Part shown: positions 8,388-18,733 of the stretch, piece after piece
How positions within the stretch are numbered: position 1 is the stretch's first letter
Layout: the number at the start of each line of letters is the position of its first letter
Source: Absicoccus porci
GTDB lineage: Bacteria; Bacillota_I; Bacilli_A; Erysipelotrichales; Erysipelotrichaceae
Length of the DNA stretch: 64,000 nt
Reading direction: 5' to 3'
NCBI RefSeq assembly: GCF_003725415.1
Contig: NZ_RJQC01000002.1
Location: forward strand, 468,439-532,438
Notes under the pieces: generated by a model
What the model saw: the letters and a program-made list of their open reading frames with translations, nothing else
What the model was told of the DNA's origin: nothing
Database searches by the model: none
Position numbers and translations under genes: made by a program

Positions 8388-10351
8388 GTCAGGAAGAATT
8401 AAAACAAGAGATTTTAGAATTCGATCAGTTAGAGAATGAAGCAACTTCGGTCGATCATTCCTATACAGCTGATGATATTCAAGTATTGGAAGGACTAGAA
8501 GCTGTTCGTTTACGTCCGGGTATGTATATTGGATCAACGAGTGCAAGAGGACTTCATCATCTTGTCTGGGAAATTGTTGATAATGGTATCGATGAAGCAT
8601 TGGCCGGTTTTGCGAATAAGATCGATGTCACCATTGAACCCGATGATGTGATTGCGGTTCGTGATAATGGTCGAGGCATGCCTGTGGGCATTCATGAAAA
8701 AACAGGTGTGAGTGCTGTAGAAACCATTCTTACCGTATTACATGCGGGTGGTAAATTTGGTGGCGGTGCCTACAAGGTATCTGGTGGACTTCATGGTGTT
8801 GGTGCTTCAGTTGTCAATGCATTAAGTTCTTGGATGGAAGTAACCGTCTATCAGAATGGTAAGATCTATTTTATTCGTTTTGAAAATGGTGGTCATACAG
8901 TTGCACCATTAAAAGAAATTGGTACAACGAATGAAACGGGTACTTTAGTTCGTTTTAAAGCCGATCCAACTATTTTTAAAGAAACAACATCCTATGATTT
9001 TGAAACATTGAATTCTCGTTTGCGTCAATTGGCCTTTTTAAATAAGGGGATTCGCTTAACGTTGACAGATCTTCGCGAGCAAGAGCCAGTCAAAGAGAAT
9101 TATTATTATGAAGGTGGCATCATTGAATATGTTCGTTTTATCAATCGTAATAAAACGCCAATTACCGATGATGTAATTTATTGTGAAGGATTAGTAGATG
9201 GTATATTAGCTGAAGTTGCATTGCAGTATAATGAAGGATATCAATCGAACATTTATTCGTTCTGTAATAATATTCATACACATGAGGGTGGTTATCATGA
9301 AGATGGTTTCCGTTTGGCTTTAACGCGTGAAATCAATAAATATGCACTCGATCATAACATTTTAAAAAAGGATGAAAAATTATCACAGGATGATGTCAAA
9401 GAAGGTTTGGTTTGTATCATTTCGGTAAAACATCCAAATCCACAATATGAAGGACAAACAAAAACGAAATTAGGAAACTCCGAAGTACGTAAAATTGTAT
9501 CCAGTATTGTTGGTAAACAATTACAGCGTTATTTCTTAGAAAATCCAGATCAAGCAAAAAAGATTGTCGATAAGGCAACGCTTGCTTCAAAAGCACGTAT
9601 GGCAGCAAAGAAAGCACGTGAATTAACGCGTCGTAAGAGTGCATTGGATGGTATTTCGAGTTTACCAGGTAAATTAACGGATTGTTCAAGCAAAGATGCC
9701 AGTGAATGTGAAATCTATATTGTCGAGGGTAATTCGGCCGGTGGATCGGCCAAACAAGGTCGTGATGCGAAGACGCAGGCTATCTTACCTTTGCGTGGAA
9801 AAATCATCAATGTCGAAAAAGCGAGAGAACATCGGATTTTCGATAATGCCGAAATTCGTTCGATGATCACCGCTTTTGGTTGTGGTATCAAAGATGAAGT
9901 GGATCTTTCCAAGCTTCGCTATCACAAGATCATTATTATGACCGATGCCGATGTGGATGGTGCGCATATTGCTACATTGATGTTAACGTTCTTATATCGA
10001 TATATGCGTCCTGTTATTGAGGGTGGATATGTTTATATTGCACAGCCACCTCTATATAAGGTGCAAAAAGGTAAAAAGATCGTCTATGCCTATAAAGAAC
10101 AAGAGATGAATCAAATTCGTGCAGAATTGAAGGATGGCTATAAAGTACAACGATACAAAGGATTAGGAGAAATGGATGCGGAACAGTTATGGGAAACAAC
10201 CATGGATCCAAAACATCGAATCTTAAAGCGTGTAACGATTGATGATGCCGAATATGCAGATAGCACGTTTGAATTGTTGATGGGTGAAGAAGTCGATCCA
10301 CGTCGTGAATTTATTCAAGAAAACGCAGTCTATGCGAACTTAGATTACTAG
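8384..10351 (+). CDS. gyrB: DNA gyrase subunit B
   Basis: ATPase subunit of gyrase, introducing negative supercoils. 655 residues: GHKL ATPase domain ([37 protein letters not shown]), transducer, then Toprim with the catalytic Glu in [15 protein letters not shown] and the DADVDGAHI acidic pair, and the tail domain [19 protein letters not shown]. The position of E. coli Asp-426 is Asn here, and LPLRGK has Arg at the Lys-447 position, which is common in Gram-positives. The N-terminus carries about 20 extra acidic residues before [15 protein letters not shown]. Overlaps recF by 4 nt; gyrA follows after 10 nt. Confidence 0.97.
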   Translation: MSQEELKQEILEFDQLENEATSVDHSYTADDIQVLEGLEAVRLRPGMYIGSTSARGLHHLVWEIVDNGIDEALAGFANKIDVTIEPDDVIAVRDNGRGMPVGIHEKTGVSAVETILTVLHAGGKFGGGAYKVSGGLHGVGASVVNALSSWMEVTVYQNGKIYFIRFENGGHTVAPLKEIGTTNETGTLVRFKADPTIFKETTSYDFETLNSRLRQLAFLNKGIRLTLTDLREQEPVKENYYYEGGIIEYVRFINRNKTPITDDVIYCEGLVDGILAEVALQYNEGYQSNIYSFCNNIHTHEGGYHEDGFRLALTREINKYALDHNILKKDEKLSQDDVKEGLVCIISVKHPNPQYEGQTKTKLGNSEVRKIVSSIVGKQLQRYFLENPDQAKKIVDKATLASKARMAAKKARELTRRKSALDGISSLPGKLTDCSSKDASECEIYIVEGNSAGGSAKQGRDAKTQAILPLRGKIINVEKAREHRIFDNAEIRSMITAFGCGIKDEVDLSKLRYHKIIIMTDADVDGAHIATLMLTFLYRYMRPVIEGGYVYIAQPPLYKVQKGKKIVYAYKEQEMNQIRAELKDGYKVQRYKGLGEMDAEQLWETTMDPKHRILKRVTIDDAEYADSTFELLMGEEVDPRREFIQENAVYANLDY

Positions 10352-10361
10352 GAGGAATGGT

Positions 10362-12842
10362 ATGGCTGAAGAGTTAACAAACAATATCAATGACAACAAC
10401 AATAATGATGATCAACAATATGATGTTGTCGAAGAAGTTGAAATTTCTCGAGAAGTTCGTGAAGACTTTTTGGATTATTCCATGTCGGTCATTGTCCAAC
10501 GTGCCTTGCCCGATGTACGAGATGGTTTAAAACCAGTGCATCGTCGTATTCTATATGCGATGAATCAATTGGGGATATCTTCGAGCGTAGCACATAAGAA
10601 AAGTGCTCGTATCGTTGGTGAGGTCATTGGTAAGTATCATCCACATGGAGATGTAGCTGTGTATGATGCGATGGTTCGTATGGCCCAAGATTTCTCGTAT
10701 CGTTATCCATTGGTCGATGGACATGGTAACTTTGGTTCCCTTGATGGTGATGGAGCCGCTGCCATGCGTTATACCGAAGCACGTATGTCCAAGATTGCGA
10801 TGGAAATGGTTCGTGACATTAATAAGGATATCGTCGATTTTGTGGAGAATTATGATGGCGAAGAAAAAGAACCTTTGGTCTTGCCTTCTCGTTTTCCTAA
10901 TATTTTAGTCAATGGTTCGATGGGTATTGCGGTTGGTATGGCAACGAATATGCCAACCCATAATTTAGGTGAAGTCATTCAAGCTATTTTTGCTGTCATG
11001 GATGATCCAGATATTACTGTACCTGAATTAATGGAATACTTAAAAGGACCAGACTTCCCTACGGGTGGTATCATTCTCGGTCGTAAGGGCATTCGTAAAG
11101 CGTATGAAACAGGACGTGGTACGATCTATATTCGTTCGAAATATCGTGTCAATGAGTTAAGCAATGGTAAGAAACAAGTCATTTTCTATGAAATTCCATA
11201 TGGTGTCAATAAAGCCAATTTAATTTCAAAAATGGCTAGTTTGATCAATGAAAAAGAAATTCAGGGTGTTACCTATTTAAATGATGAATCGAATCGAGAA
11301 GGTATTCGAATTGTCATGGAATTGAAAAAAGATGTACAAGAAGATGTGATCTTAAATCAATTGTTCCGTTTGACACCGTTACAATCAAGCTATGGCATTA
11401 ATATGTTAGCTTTGGAAAATGGTCGACCTCGTCAATTGCCAATCAAACAAATTATTAATGATTATATTGATTTTCAAGTAGAAGTCATTGAACGAAAAAC
11501 GCGTTTTGATTTAAAGAAAGCCGAAGATCGAGCTCACATTTTGGAAGGATTCCGCATTGCCTTGGATCAATTGGATGCGGTCATTCATACGATTCGTTCT
11601 TCTCATAAAGATGAAGCGGGATTGAATGCCGAGTTATGTGAAAAGTTTGGTTTTGATGAAATTCAAGCCAAAGCGATATTAGCGATGCAACTTCGTCGTT
11701 TATCCGGTTTGGAACGCGATAAGATCGAGAATGAATATCAAGATTTATTGACAAAAATTGCGGACTACAAAGATATCTTAGCGAATCATTCTCGTGTGCT
11801 TCAAATCATTCGTGATGATCTGAAAGAAATTGCGGAAAAATATGGCGATGAAAGACGAACCGAAATTATGGATTCTTATGTCGATATGGATGATGAAGAT
11901 TTAATTCCAAAAGAAGATGTTATTGTCTTATTGACGAATTCTGGTTACATCAAACGAATGCCAGTGGATACATATCATGCTCAAAATCGTGGTGGTCGTG
12001 GTATCAAATCACTTACATTAAATGAAGAAGATGATATTGATACGATGATTGCGATGAATACTCATGATTATTTGATGTTGTTTACGGATAAAGGTCGTGT
12101 ATATCGATTAAAGGGTTACAATGTTCCAAACGCATCGAGAACGTCAAAGGGATTACCAATTGTGAATTTAATTCAATTGGAAAAAGATGAACATGTAACT
12201 AGTTTATTAGGAATACCACAAGAAAATGAATATAAATATTTATTGTTTGTCACAAAAGATGGTGTAGTAAAACGAACAGCATTATCTGAATTTGATCGAA
12301 TCAATAAGAATGGTAAGATTGCCATCAGTTTAAAAGAAGATGATTTATTGTTCTTTGTGAAACCAACAACAGGTCATGATGAAGTCTTATTGGCTTCTTC
12401 CAATGGTCGCGCTATCCATTTTATGGAAGATCAAGTTCGTGTCATGGGTCGTAGTGCTGGTGGTGTTCGTGGTATGCAGATTGATGATGGTATCGTTGTC
12501 GGAGCTGCATTGAATACAGAAGGTGACACCTTACTGGTTGTATCGGAAAATGGATATGGCAAGCGCAGCAAGATATCGGATTATCGTATGACTTCACGTG
12601 GTAAAAAGGGTGTAACAACCATGAATATCACAGAAAAGACAGGTCAATTAAAAGTAGCACGAGCAGTGCGTGGTGACGAAGATGCGATGATCGTATCGAG
12701 CAGTGGTATCATGATTCGTATTGCAGTCAAAGATATTGGTATTTACTCACGAAATACGCAAGGTGTTCGTTTGATTCATTTAACGGAAGATGCGAAAGTC
12801 ATGCGTATGACATTGGTCGATCATGAAGAAGAGGAAGAATAG
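10362..12842 (+). CDS. gyrA: DNA gyrase subunit A
   Basis: Breakage-reunion subunit of gyrase, 826 residues. Catalytic Tyr-137 lies in [10 protein letters not shown]; the winged-helix and tower domains follow, then six beta-pinwheel repeats, including the GyrA box QNRGGRG that separates gyrase from Topo IV. The quinolone-pocket motif reads [10 protein letters not shown], so Val-98 occupies the position of E. coli Ser-83, while Asp-102 matches Asp-87. An Asn/Asp-rich N-terminal extension (about residues 5-20) is odd. Ends at a strong terminator. Confidence 0.97.
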   Translation: MAEELTNNINDNNNNDDQQYDVVEEVEISREVREDFLDYSMSVIVQRALPDVRDGLKPVHRRILYAMNQLGISSSVAHKKSARIVGEVIGKYHPHGDVAVYDAMVRMAQDFSYRYPLVDGHGNFGSLDGDGAAAMRYTEARMSKIAMEMVRDINKDIVDFVENYDGEEKEPLVLPSRFPNILVNGSMGIAVGMATNMPTHNLGEVIQAIFAVMDDPDITVPELMEYLKGPDFPTGGIILGRKGIRKAYETGRGTIYIRSKYRVNELSNGKKQVIFYEIPYGVNKANLISKMASLINEKEIQGVTYLNDESNREGIRIVMELKKDVQEDVILNQLFRLTPLQSSYGINMLALENGRPRQLPIKQIINDYIDFQVEVIERKTRFDLKKAEDRAHILEGFRIALDQLDAVIHTIRSSHKDEAGLNAELCEKFGFDEIQAKAILAMQLRRLSGLERDKIENEYQDLLTKIADYKDILANHSRVLQIIRDDLKEIAEKYGDERRTEIMDSYVDMDDEDLIPKEDVIVLLTNSGYIKRMPVDTYHAQNRGGRGIKSLTLNEEDDIDTMIAMNTHDYLMLFTDKGRVYRLKGYNVPNASRTSKGLPIVNLIQLEKDEHVTSLLGIPQENEYKYLLFVTKDGVVKRTALSEFDRINKNGKIAISLKEDDLLFFVKPTTGHDEVLLASSNGRAIHFMEDQVRVMGRSAGGVRGMQIDDGIVVGAALNTEGDTLLVVSENGYGKRSKISDYRMTSRGKKGVTTMNITEKTGQLKVARAVRGDEDAMIVSSSGIMIRIAVKDIGIYSRNTQGVRLIHLTEDAKVMRMTLVDHEEEEE

Positions 12843-12869
12843 GATTTGAACTTCAAATCCTATTTTTTT
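12841..12869 (+). terminator. Terminator of gyrB-gyrA
   Basis: AGGATTTGAA-C-TTCAAATCCT, a 10-bp perfect repeat overlapping the gyrA stop codon, followed by TATTTTTTT. Confidence 0.88.
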
Positions 12870-12873
12870 CATA

Positions 12874-12902
12874 TTGCGAAATGAAGCAAAGAATGTTATA
12901 AA
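12874..12902 (+). promoter_or_regulatory. Promoter of the serS T-box transcript
   Basis: TTGCGA (12874-12879), 17-bp spacer, TATAAA (12897-12902) with an extended TGT just upstream. Predicted start near 12909, at the base of T-box stem I. Confidence 0.75.
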
Positions 12903-13133
12903 GATAGAGACAAAACTTTGATAAGGAAGAGTAATTTGGATTGATTGATAGAGACGATATGGTTGGTGAAAATATCGAATCAAGAAGAATGAAAAGCACC
13001 TTGGAGTGATCGAATGAATCAAGTAATTGGATCCGGTACATACCGTTATCATGTTGAGTGATCTTAGTAATAAGATAAAAAGGGTGGCAACGCGAGACAT
13101 CGTCCCTTTAGGGGTAAGAGTGTCTCTTTTTTT
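12903..13133 (+). ncRNA. T-box leader controlling serS, specifier AGC (Ser)
   Basis: Senses uncharged serine tRNA and decides between termination and read-through. Seen: the distal stem I loop with GGTTGGTG flanked by CGATAT/ATATCG (about 12955-12977), GAA-AGC-A at 12992-12998 giving AGC (12995-12997) as the serine specifier codon followed by the conserved purine, the T-box sequence AGGGTGGCAACGCGAG at 13081-13096 for antiterminator pairing with the tRNA acceptor end, and the terminator GAGACA...TGTCTC plus seven T ending at 13133. serS starts 17 nt later. The boundaries of stem I are approximate. Confidence 0.93.
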
Positions 13134-13150
13134 ATGGAAAGGAAGTAAAT

Positions 13151-14431
13151 ATGTTAGACATTAAATTTGTACGTGAAAATCCGGATGTTGTGAAGGAAAA
13201 CATGATGAAGAAATTTGAAGAGCATAAAGTTCATCTTGTGAATGAAGTTTTACAGGAGGACAAAGAACTTCGTCAGGCCCAACAACATGCCGATGATCTT
13301 CGTTCACAGCGTAAAAAAATTTCGAAACAAATTGGCGCTTTGATCGGACAAGGAAAAAAAGAAGAAGCAGAAGAAGTAAAGGAAAAAGTTAAAAATTTGG
13401 CCGATGAATTGGATGCCATAGAAGAAAAAGAAGAAAAATTACGTGAATCGGTTCATAAGAAAATGTTAATGATTCCAAATATCATTGAGGATACCGTTCC
13501 TATTGGAAAGGATGATTCGGAAAATGTGGAATTGGAACGTTTTGGTGAACCAAAAGTTCCTGATTATGAAATTCCTTATCATACGGATATCATGGAACGT
13601 TTGAATGGTATTGATCTGGATTCAGCACGTAAAGTAGCAGGTAATGGATTCTATTATTTAACAGGTGATATTGCTCGTTTACATTCTGCCGTTTTGAGTT
13701 ATGCACGTGATTTTATGATTGATCGTGGATTTACTTATGTTATTCCACCATATATGATTCGTTCCAATGTCGTCGATGGTGTTATGTCATTTGAAGAAAT
13801 GGATGGCATGATGTATAAAATTGAAGGAGAAGATTTGTATTTAATTGGTACTTCTGAACATTCAATGATTGGTCGTTTTATTGATACGATCATTGATGAA
13901 AAAGAATTGCCATATACATTGACTTCCTATTCTCCTTGCTTCCGTAAAGAAAAAGGAGCACATGGAATTGAAGAACGTGGTGTGTATCGAATTCATCAAT
14001 TCGAAAAACAAGAAATGATCGTAGTATGTAAACCAAGTGAAAGTAAAGAATGGTTTAAAAAGTTATATATGAATACGGTAGATTTCTTCCGTACATTAGA
14101 TATTCCTGTTCGTACATTGGAATGCTGCTCAGGAGACTTAGCGGATTTGAAGTCTAAATCCGTGGATGTAGAAGCTTGGTCCCCTCGTCAAAAGAAATAT
14201 TTTGAGGTTGGTTCTTGTTCAAACTTAACCGATGCACAAGCACGTCGATTAAAGATTCGTGTTCGTGATGAAGATGGTAATAAATATTTTGCTCATACAT
14301 TAAATAATACCTGTGTAGCGCCTCCTCGTATGTTGATTGCTTTCTTGGAAAACAACTTACAAGAAGATGGAACTGTATTGATTCCAGAAGCTTTACAACC
14401 ATATATGGGTGGTAAAAAGAAAATTGGATAA
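13151..14431 (+). CDS. serS: Seryl-tRNA synthetase
   Basis: Charges tRNA-Ser. 426 residues: the N-terminal long coiled-coil arm (about 28-100, highly charged) that grips the tRNA long variable arm, then a class II catalytic core with motif 1, motif 2 (PCFRKEKGAHGIEERGVYRIHQFEK) and motif 3 (near LNNTCVAPPRMLIAFLEN). Motif 2 differs from the usual bacterial FRxEAGSAGRDTRGL version, resembling a less common subtype. Start has AAAGGAAG upstream and lies just after the T-box. Transcribed alone, ending at a clear terminator. Confidence 0.95.
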   Translation: MLDIKFVRENPDVVKENMMKKFEEHKVHLVNEVLQEDKELRQAQQHADDLRSQRKKISKQIGALIGQGKKEEAEEVKEKVKNLADELDAIEEKEEKLRESVHKKMLMIPNIIEDTVPIGKDDSENVELERFGEPKVPDYEIPYHTDIMERLNGIDLDSARKVAGNGFYYLTGDIARLHSAVLSYARDFMIDRGFTYVIPPYMIRSNVVDGVMSFEEMDGMMYKIEGEDLYLIGTSEHSMIGRFIDTIIDEKELPYTLTSYSPCFRKEKGAHGIEERGVYRIHQFEKQEMIVVCKPSESKEWFKKLYMNTVDFFRTLDIPVRTLECCSGDLADLKSKSVDVEAWSPRQKKYFEVGSCSNLTDAQARRLKIRVRDEDGNKYFAHTLNNTCVAPPRMLIAFLENNLQEDGTVLIPEALQPYMGGKKKIG

Positions 14432-14440
14432 TATCCGAGT

Positions 14441-14467
14441 GGTCATATGAAAATATGACCCTTTTTT
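14441..14467 (+). terminator. Terminator of serS
   Basis: Perfect hairpin GGTCATAT-GAAA-ATATGACC followed by CTTTTTT. Confidence 0.88.
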
Positions 14468-14472
14468 CATAG

Positions 14473-14501
14473 TTGCACTCGATGAATTTCCATGGTACAC
14501 T
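14473..14501 (+). promoter_or_regulatory. Promoter of SRP RNA
   Basis: TTGCAC (14473-14478) and TACACT (14496-14501) with 17-bp spacing; transcription would start about 14508, exactly where the RNA's closing stem begins. Confidence 0.8.
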
Positions 14502-14508
14502 AATTTCG

Positions 14509-15063
<555 letters not shown>

Positions 15064-15112
15064 TGGACGACTGCTTTTTTTGTTATAATAAAAGACAGAG
15101 AGTTGGTGTAAT

Positions 15113-16876
15113 ATGTCCTATCAAGCTTTATATCGAAAATATCGACCACAAACATTTGACGATGTCGTTGGACAACAAGCGATTGTTCAAACGTTAAAAA
15201 ATGCAATCATTCAAGATCGTATTGCACACGCCTATTTATTTTGTGGACCTCGTGGAACAGGCAAAACATCGATAGCGAAAATCTTTGCTCGTATGTTGAA
15301 TTGTACCAGTGATACCGATCGTCCGTGTGGACATTGTGAAAATTGTAAAATGGCATTATCTGGTAGTCATCCTGATATCATTGAAATCGATGCAGCTTCA
15401 AATAATGGCGTGGATGAAGTTCGTAATTTAATTGAACGTGTAAAGTACGCGCCAATGGAAGGAAAATATAAAGTTTATATTATTGATGAAGTGCATATGA
15501 TGACCAAAGGTGCTTTCAATGCTTTATTAAAAACGATTGAAGAACCTCCTAAACATGTGATTTTCATATTTGCAACAACAGAACCAAATAAGGTGATTCC
15601 AACCATTATTTCTCGATGCCAACGTTTTGATTTCACAAAAGTATCGAAAGCAGATATACATGCACGATTGGATGTAGTATGTGCTTCGGAGAAAATTGAT
15701 ATTGAACCAGAAGCTATAGATATGATTGCTACATTGGCAGATGGAGGAATGCGTGATGCCTTATCGATATTGGATCAATGTGTTGCGTTTTGTTCTTCAA
15801 CGATTAAAGAAGAGGATGTACGACAAATTTATGGTGTCGTCACTATCGAAGATATTGGCGAAATATATGCTTCCCTTCTAAATAAACAAGTGGAAGATGT
15901 AATGGAACGACTACAAGAAATATCGAATCAAGGCATGGATCTAAAACGATTCACAACAGATTTTATCTCTTTGATCAAGGATAGTATCATTGTTGAGTAT
16001 GCCCCTAATACGACATTAGTGAATATCCATCGAAAAGAAATTATACAAAAAAATCTATATAATACATCTTTAGTATTCCGAACAAACTTATTAGATACAC
16101 TCATGGATACCTTTAATAAGTTTACGTATGCATCCAATATACTTGATTATCTAGAAGCTGGTCTTTTAAAGGTCATTACGCAATCATATGAAGACATTTC
16201 TGTTCAGAAAGAAGCTAAATCAGATAATCAAAATCATATATTTGATGCGAAAAAATCAGATAGTTCACATGAATTACCATCTGAACAAGCAGATAAAAAC
16301 GAAAATAAGGGTGAAATAAGCGATAAAACGGTTGATTTGAAGAATGATTCTATATCTGATGTTTCACGTGAAACATTAAAAGAGTCAGATACTAAAAATA
16401 GTAAAATCATATTAGAAAATGAATATCTACTACAATTATTAGCAGGTGCAAATAAGAAAAATAAGATAGAAGATTCAAAAAAATATGAAAAAAGAAAAGA
16501 AATCATATCCGATGTGAATATGATGCGAGTAATCACATTGTTAGAAAATAGTACTATATTCGCAAGCAGTGATACTTATGTATTGTTATGTGTACCTTCT
16601 GATCTAGAAGCAAATGAAATCAATATATATGAAAAAGAACATGGATTTGAAAACGAAATAGAAAAGATTCTAGGTGTACCTAAGAAAGTATTTGCAATGG
16701 ATCAAAATCAACAAAAATCATTGGTACAACTATATATGGAAAGAAGAAAAAATAATTCGTTACCAGAACCTATTCATTTAGATGTAAGATTCAAGCACAA
16801 AGAAGAGAAAGAAGATAATACGATAGAGAAAGATTTAAAATCAGTTTTCCCTGATTTAATCATTAAAGAAGATTAG
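15113..16876 (+). CDS. dnaX: DNA polymerase III gamma/tau subunit
   Basis: Clamp-loader ATPase and replisome organiser. 587 residues: AAA+ domain with Walker A GPRGTGKT (45-52), zinc-binding Cys-64, 72, 75 and 78, Walker B IIDEVHMM and sensor FATTEPNKVIPTIISRCQRF. After about residue 365 the sequence becomes a highly charged linker (many K, E, S, N) and a divergent C-terminal tau region. A TATAAT near 15083 is a likely promoter; the ribosome site is weak (GAGAG). recR follows 21 nt later, without the ybaB/ebfC gene that usually lies between. Confidence 0.94.
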   Translation: MSYQALYRKYRPQTFDDVVGQQAIVQTLKNAIIQDRIAHAYLFCGPRGTGKTSIAKIFARMLNCTSDTDRPCGHCENCKMALSGSHPDIIEIDAASNNGVDEVRNLIERVKYAPMEGKYKVYIIDEVHMMTKGAFNALLKTIEEPPKHVIFIFATTEPNKVIPTIISRCQRFDFTKVSKADIHARLDVVCASEKIDIEPEAIDMIATLADGGMRDALSILDQCVAFCSSTIKEEDVRQIYGVVTIEDIGEIYASLLNKQVEDVMERLQEISNQGMDLKRFTTDFISLIKDSIIVEYAPNTTLVNIHRKEIIQKNLYNTSLVFRTNLLDTLMDTFNKFTYASNILDYLEAGLLKVITQSYEDISVQKEAKSDNQNHIFDAKKSDSSHELPSEQADKNENKGEISDKTVDLKNDSISDVSRETLKESDTKNSKIILENEYLLQLLAGANKKNKIEDSKKYEKRKEIISDVNMMRVITLLENSTIFASSDTYVLLCVPSDLEANEINIYEKEHGFENEIEKILGVPKKVFAMDQNQQKSLVQLYMERRKNNSLPEPIHLDVRFKHKEEKEDNTIEKDLKSVFPDLIIKED

Positions 16877-16897
16877 ATAGAAAAAAGGAGGAAAAGG

Positions 16898-17482
16898 ATG
16901 TATCCGAAACGCTTTGAAGATTTAATTCATGCCTTTCAACTATTACCAGGAGTTGGTGAAAAAACAGCCCAACGATATGCATATACAGTATTAGATTGGA
17001 ATGCAGAAGAAAGAGAAATATTCATAAATGCGATTAGTCATATGAAAGAAGACATACATCGATGTAAAATATGTGGTAATTTGTCGGATGGAGAAATATG
17101 TGATATATGTTCTGATGTAAATAGGAATCATCATATGATTTGTGTTGTACAAAGTCCGAAAGATATACAATCCTTTGAATCAATGCAGGAATATAATGGC
17201 GTATATCATGTATTAAATGGAACAATAAATATTCAAAAAGGTATATTACCCGATCAATTAAATATAGAGAGTTTAAAAAACAGAATAGAATCTGAAAATA
17301 TTGAAGAAATCATATTGGCTACCGATCCTACAGTAGATGGAGAAACGACAGCATTATATTTAGAGAAAATATTTAAAGATCATGTAAAAGTAACAAGATT
17401 AGCATATGGTATTCCTATGGGATCACATTTGGATTATGCAGATAGTCTCACATTGCTAAAAGCCTTTGAAAATCGAAAATAG
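16898..17482 (+). CDS. recR: Recombination protein RecR
   Basis: Forms a ring with RecO/RecF in gap repair. 194 residues: N-terminal helix-hairpin-helix (LLPGVGEKTAQRYA), Cys4 zinc finger (CKICGNLSDGEICDIC), and Toprim (ATDPTVDGETTALYL), ending with GIPMGSHLDYADSLTLLKAFENRK. AAAGGAGGAAAAGG gives a strong ribosome site. Codon use is noticeably richer in ATA and AGA than in gyrB or purL, in line with the AT-rich stretch that begins in the dnaX 3' half and runs to 17990. Confidence 0.95.
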   Translation: MYPKRFEDLIHAFQLLPGVGEKTAQRYAYTVLDWNAEEREIFINAISHMKEDIHRCKICGNLSDGEICDICSDVNRNHHMICVVQSPKDIQSFESMQEYNGVYHVLNGTINIQKGILPDQLNIESLKNRIESENIEEIILATDPTVDGETTALYLEKIFKDHVKVTRLAYGIPMGSHLDYADSLTLLKAFENRK

Positions 17483-17992
17483 GACGATTCATAGGAATAA
17501 TATATGAAAACAAAATATATAGGAATAAAATTGGAATAAAATTATAGAAATCAATTTGTTATATGTAAAAGGAATCTGAATTTCATATTTTTAGATATTC
17601 TATTAATATGAAATTCAGATATTTTAATATTACCAAAGAAAACAAGAAAAATATGAAATAGGAACAATCATATGATTAATATATGAATAAAAATTGGTAA
17701 TATTTTAATCATATGATTTCATATATTGAATAAAATCGATAAATTAACCATCATATGAATAGAATATGAATAGAAAATGGAAGAAATATAGAATATCGGA
17801 AAATCACATAAAAAGAATATGAAATAAGTATCTTGCAAAAAAATCAATTTTATGTAAAATATATCATGAACTAAATTCAGATGAAGTCATATGATTTTAA
17901 GAAATAATAATAATTTCAAGTCTGATAAATCATATGGAACGTCATATGATAAAAAAATTGGGATTAATGTATCGTGTAGGGAGGTATGACGT
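17483..17992. repeat. AT-rich 510-bp spacer with phased TCATATGA palindromes
   Basis: No gene fits here. CATATG occurs at 17669, 17710, 17752, 17888, 17931 and 17943; five copies are TCATATGA, and the first two are the 12-bp palindrome AATCATATGATT. Half-site-like AATATGAA/TTCATATT words fill the gaps. A 16-bp perfect inverted repeat lies at 17574-17589/17605-17620 and an 11-bp one at 17626-17636/17694-17704; AAATTCAGAT recurs at 17873. The last two palindromes sit 45-60 bp before the start of the coiled-coil protein gene, where they could act as operators. Confidence 0.75.
17574..17630 (+). terminator. Terminator-like inverted repeat after recR
   Basis: 16-bp perfect arms starting ATCTGAATTT, 15-nt loop, followed by ATTTTAATAT. 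It is very AT-rich with a broken T-run, so termination is only possible; it may instead be a protein-binding site. Confidence 0.4.
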
Positions 17993-18733
17993 ATGGCAGA
18001 AACAAAGGATAGTCCAGTTGATGTCTATTATGATATGGAAATAGCCGAAATCTGTCAGCATTTTTCTAAATCACGGAATACGGTTGATAAAGCCGTCGCA
18101 AAATTAGTTAAAGATTATCCAGACGCCGGTTATAAATACAAAAATCCACAAACGCGGCGGATCACAATTAAAGCCGAAGGTGTAGAAAAATTATCACATT
18201 ATTTTCGTAAGAAAAAGAATGAAATTTCTACTGTTGAAGTAGAACTTCGATATGAAAATGAAAAATTAAAAGCTATTATTGAAGAAAAAGAAAAATCTGA
18301 AAAGCAGATTGAAGAATTATATAAACAGCGATTAGCTGCTGAATTGGAACGTAGTCGCCAAACATTTTTATTAGAAAATAAAACAAAAGATGAAAAGATC
18401 AAACAATTAACGGAAGAATCACAGGAAAAGGATGATGAAATTCAGAAATTAAAGGAAGAAGTTGTATCTATCCATGAAAAACATGATTCTTTAGTAGAAA
18501 CCAAGGCTGAATTAGAAAAGAATAATCAGGAACTTAAAGAAAATAAAGAAGAATTAGAAAAAAATAATCAATCTCTATTAGTCAATAAACAGGAATTGGA
18601 ATCTGAAAATCAGAAATTAAAAGAGGCCACTTCAAATTTGGATGAAGTGAAACAGCAATTAGAAGAGGCCCAAAAAAAACAAGAGGAATATAATTCAAAA
18701 GGTTTATTTTATCGTTTATTTCATAAGATTTAG
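17993..18733 (+). CDS. Winged-helix, coiled-coil protein (RacA/pSK1 Par-like architecture)
   Basis: 246 residues, not recognised as a named family. Seen: an N-terminal winged helix (about 10-70; EIAEICQHFSKSRNTVDKAVAKL is the helix-turn-helix, followed by a wing with RRITIKAEG), an almost unbroken coiled coil (about 75-232, including repeats of ELEKNNQ/LKENK type), and a short amphipathic tail ending GLFYRLFHKI. This DNA-binding head, long rod and small hydrophobic foot is the layout of RacA (chromosome anchoring) and of the single-protein plasmid partition factor pSK1 Par. GGGAGG lies 8 nt upstream of the ATG. The 510-bp upstream region is full of CATATG palindromes, probable binding sites. 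It lies about 13 kb from oriC. The function is inferred from architecture only; a phage-type or plasmid-type regulator remains possible. Confidence 0.7.
   Translation: MAETKDSPVDVYYDMEIAEICQHFSKSRNTVDKAVAKLVKDYPDAGYKYKNPQTRRITIKAEGVEKLSHYFRKKKNEISTVEVELRYENEKLKAIIEEKEKSEKQIEELYKQRLAAELERSRQTFLLENKTKDEKIKQLTEESQEKDDEIQKLKEEVVSIHEKHDSLVETKAELEKNNQELKENKEELEKNNQSLLVNKQELESENQKLKEATSNLDEVKQQLEEAQKKQEEYNSKGLFYRLFHKI

Noticed and set aside
17483..17992. Small genes or a tRNA in the recR-par spacer
   Set aside because: Stops occur in every frame, and no cloverleaf or TTC-arm sequence was found.
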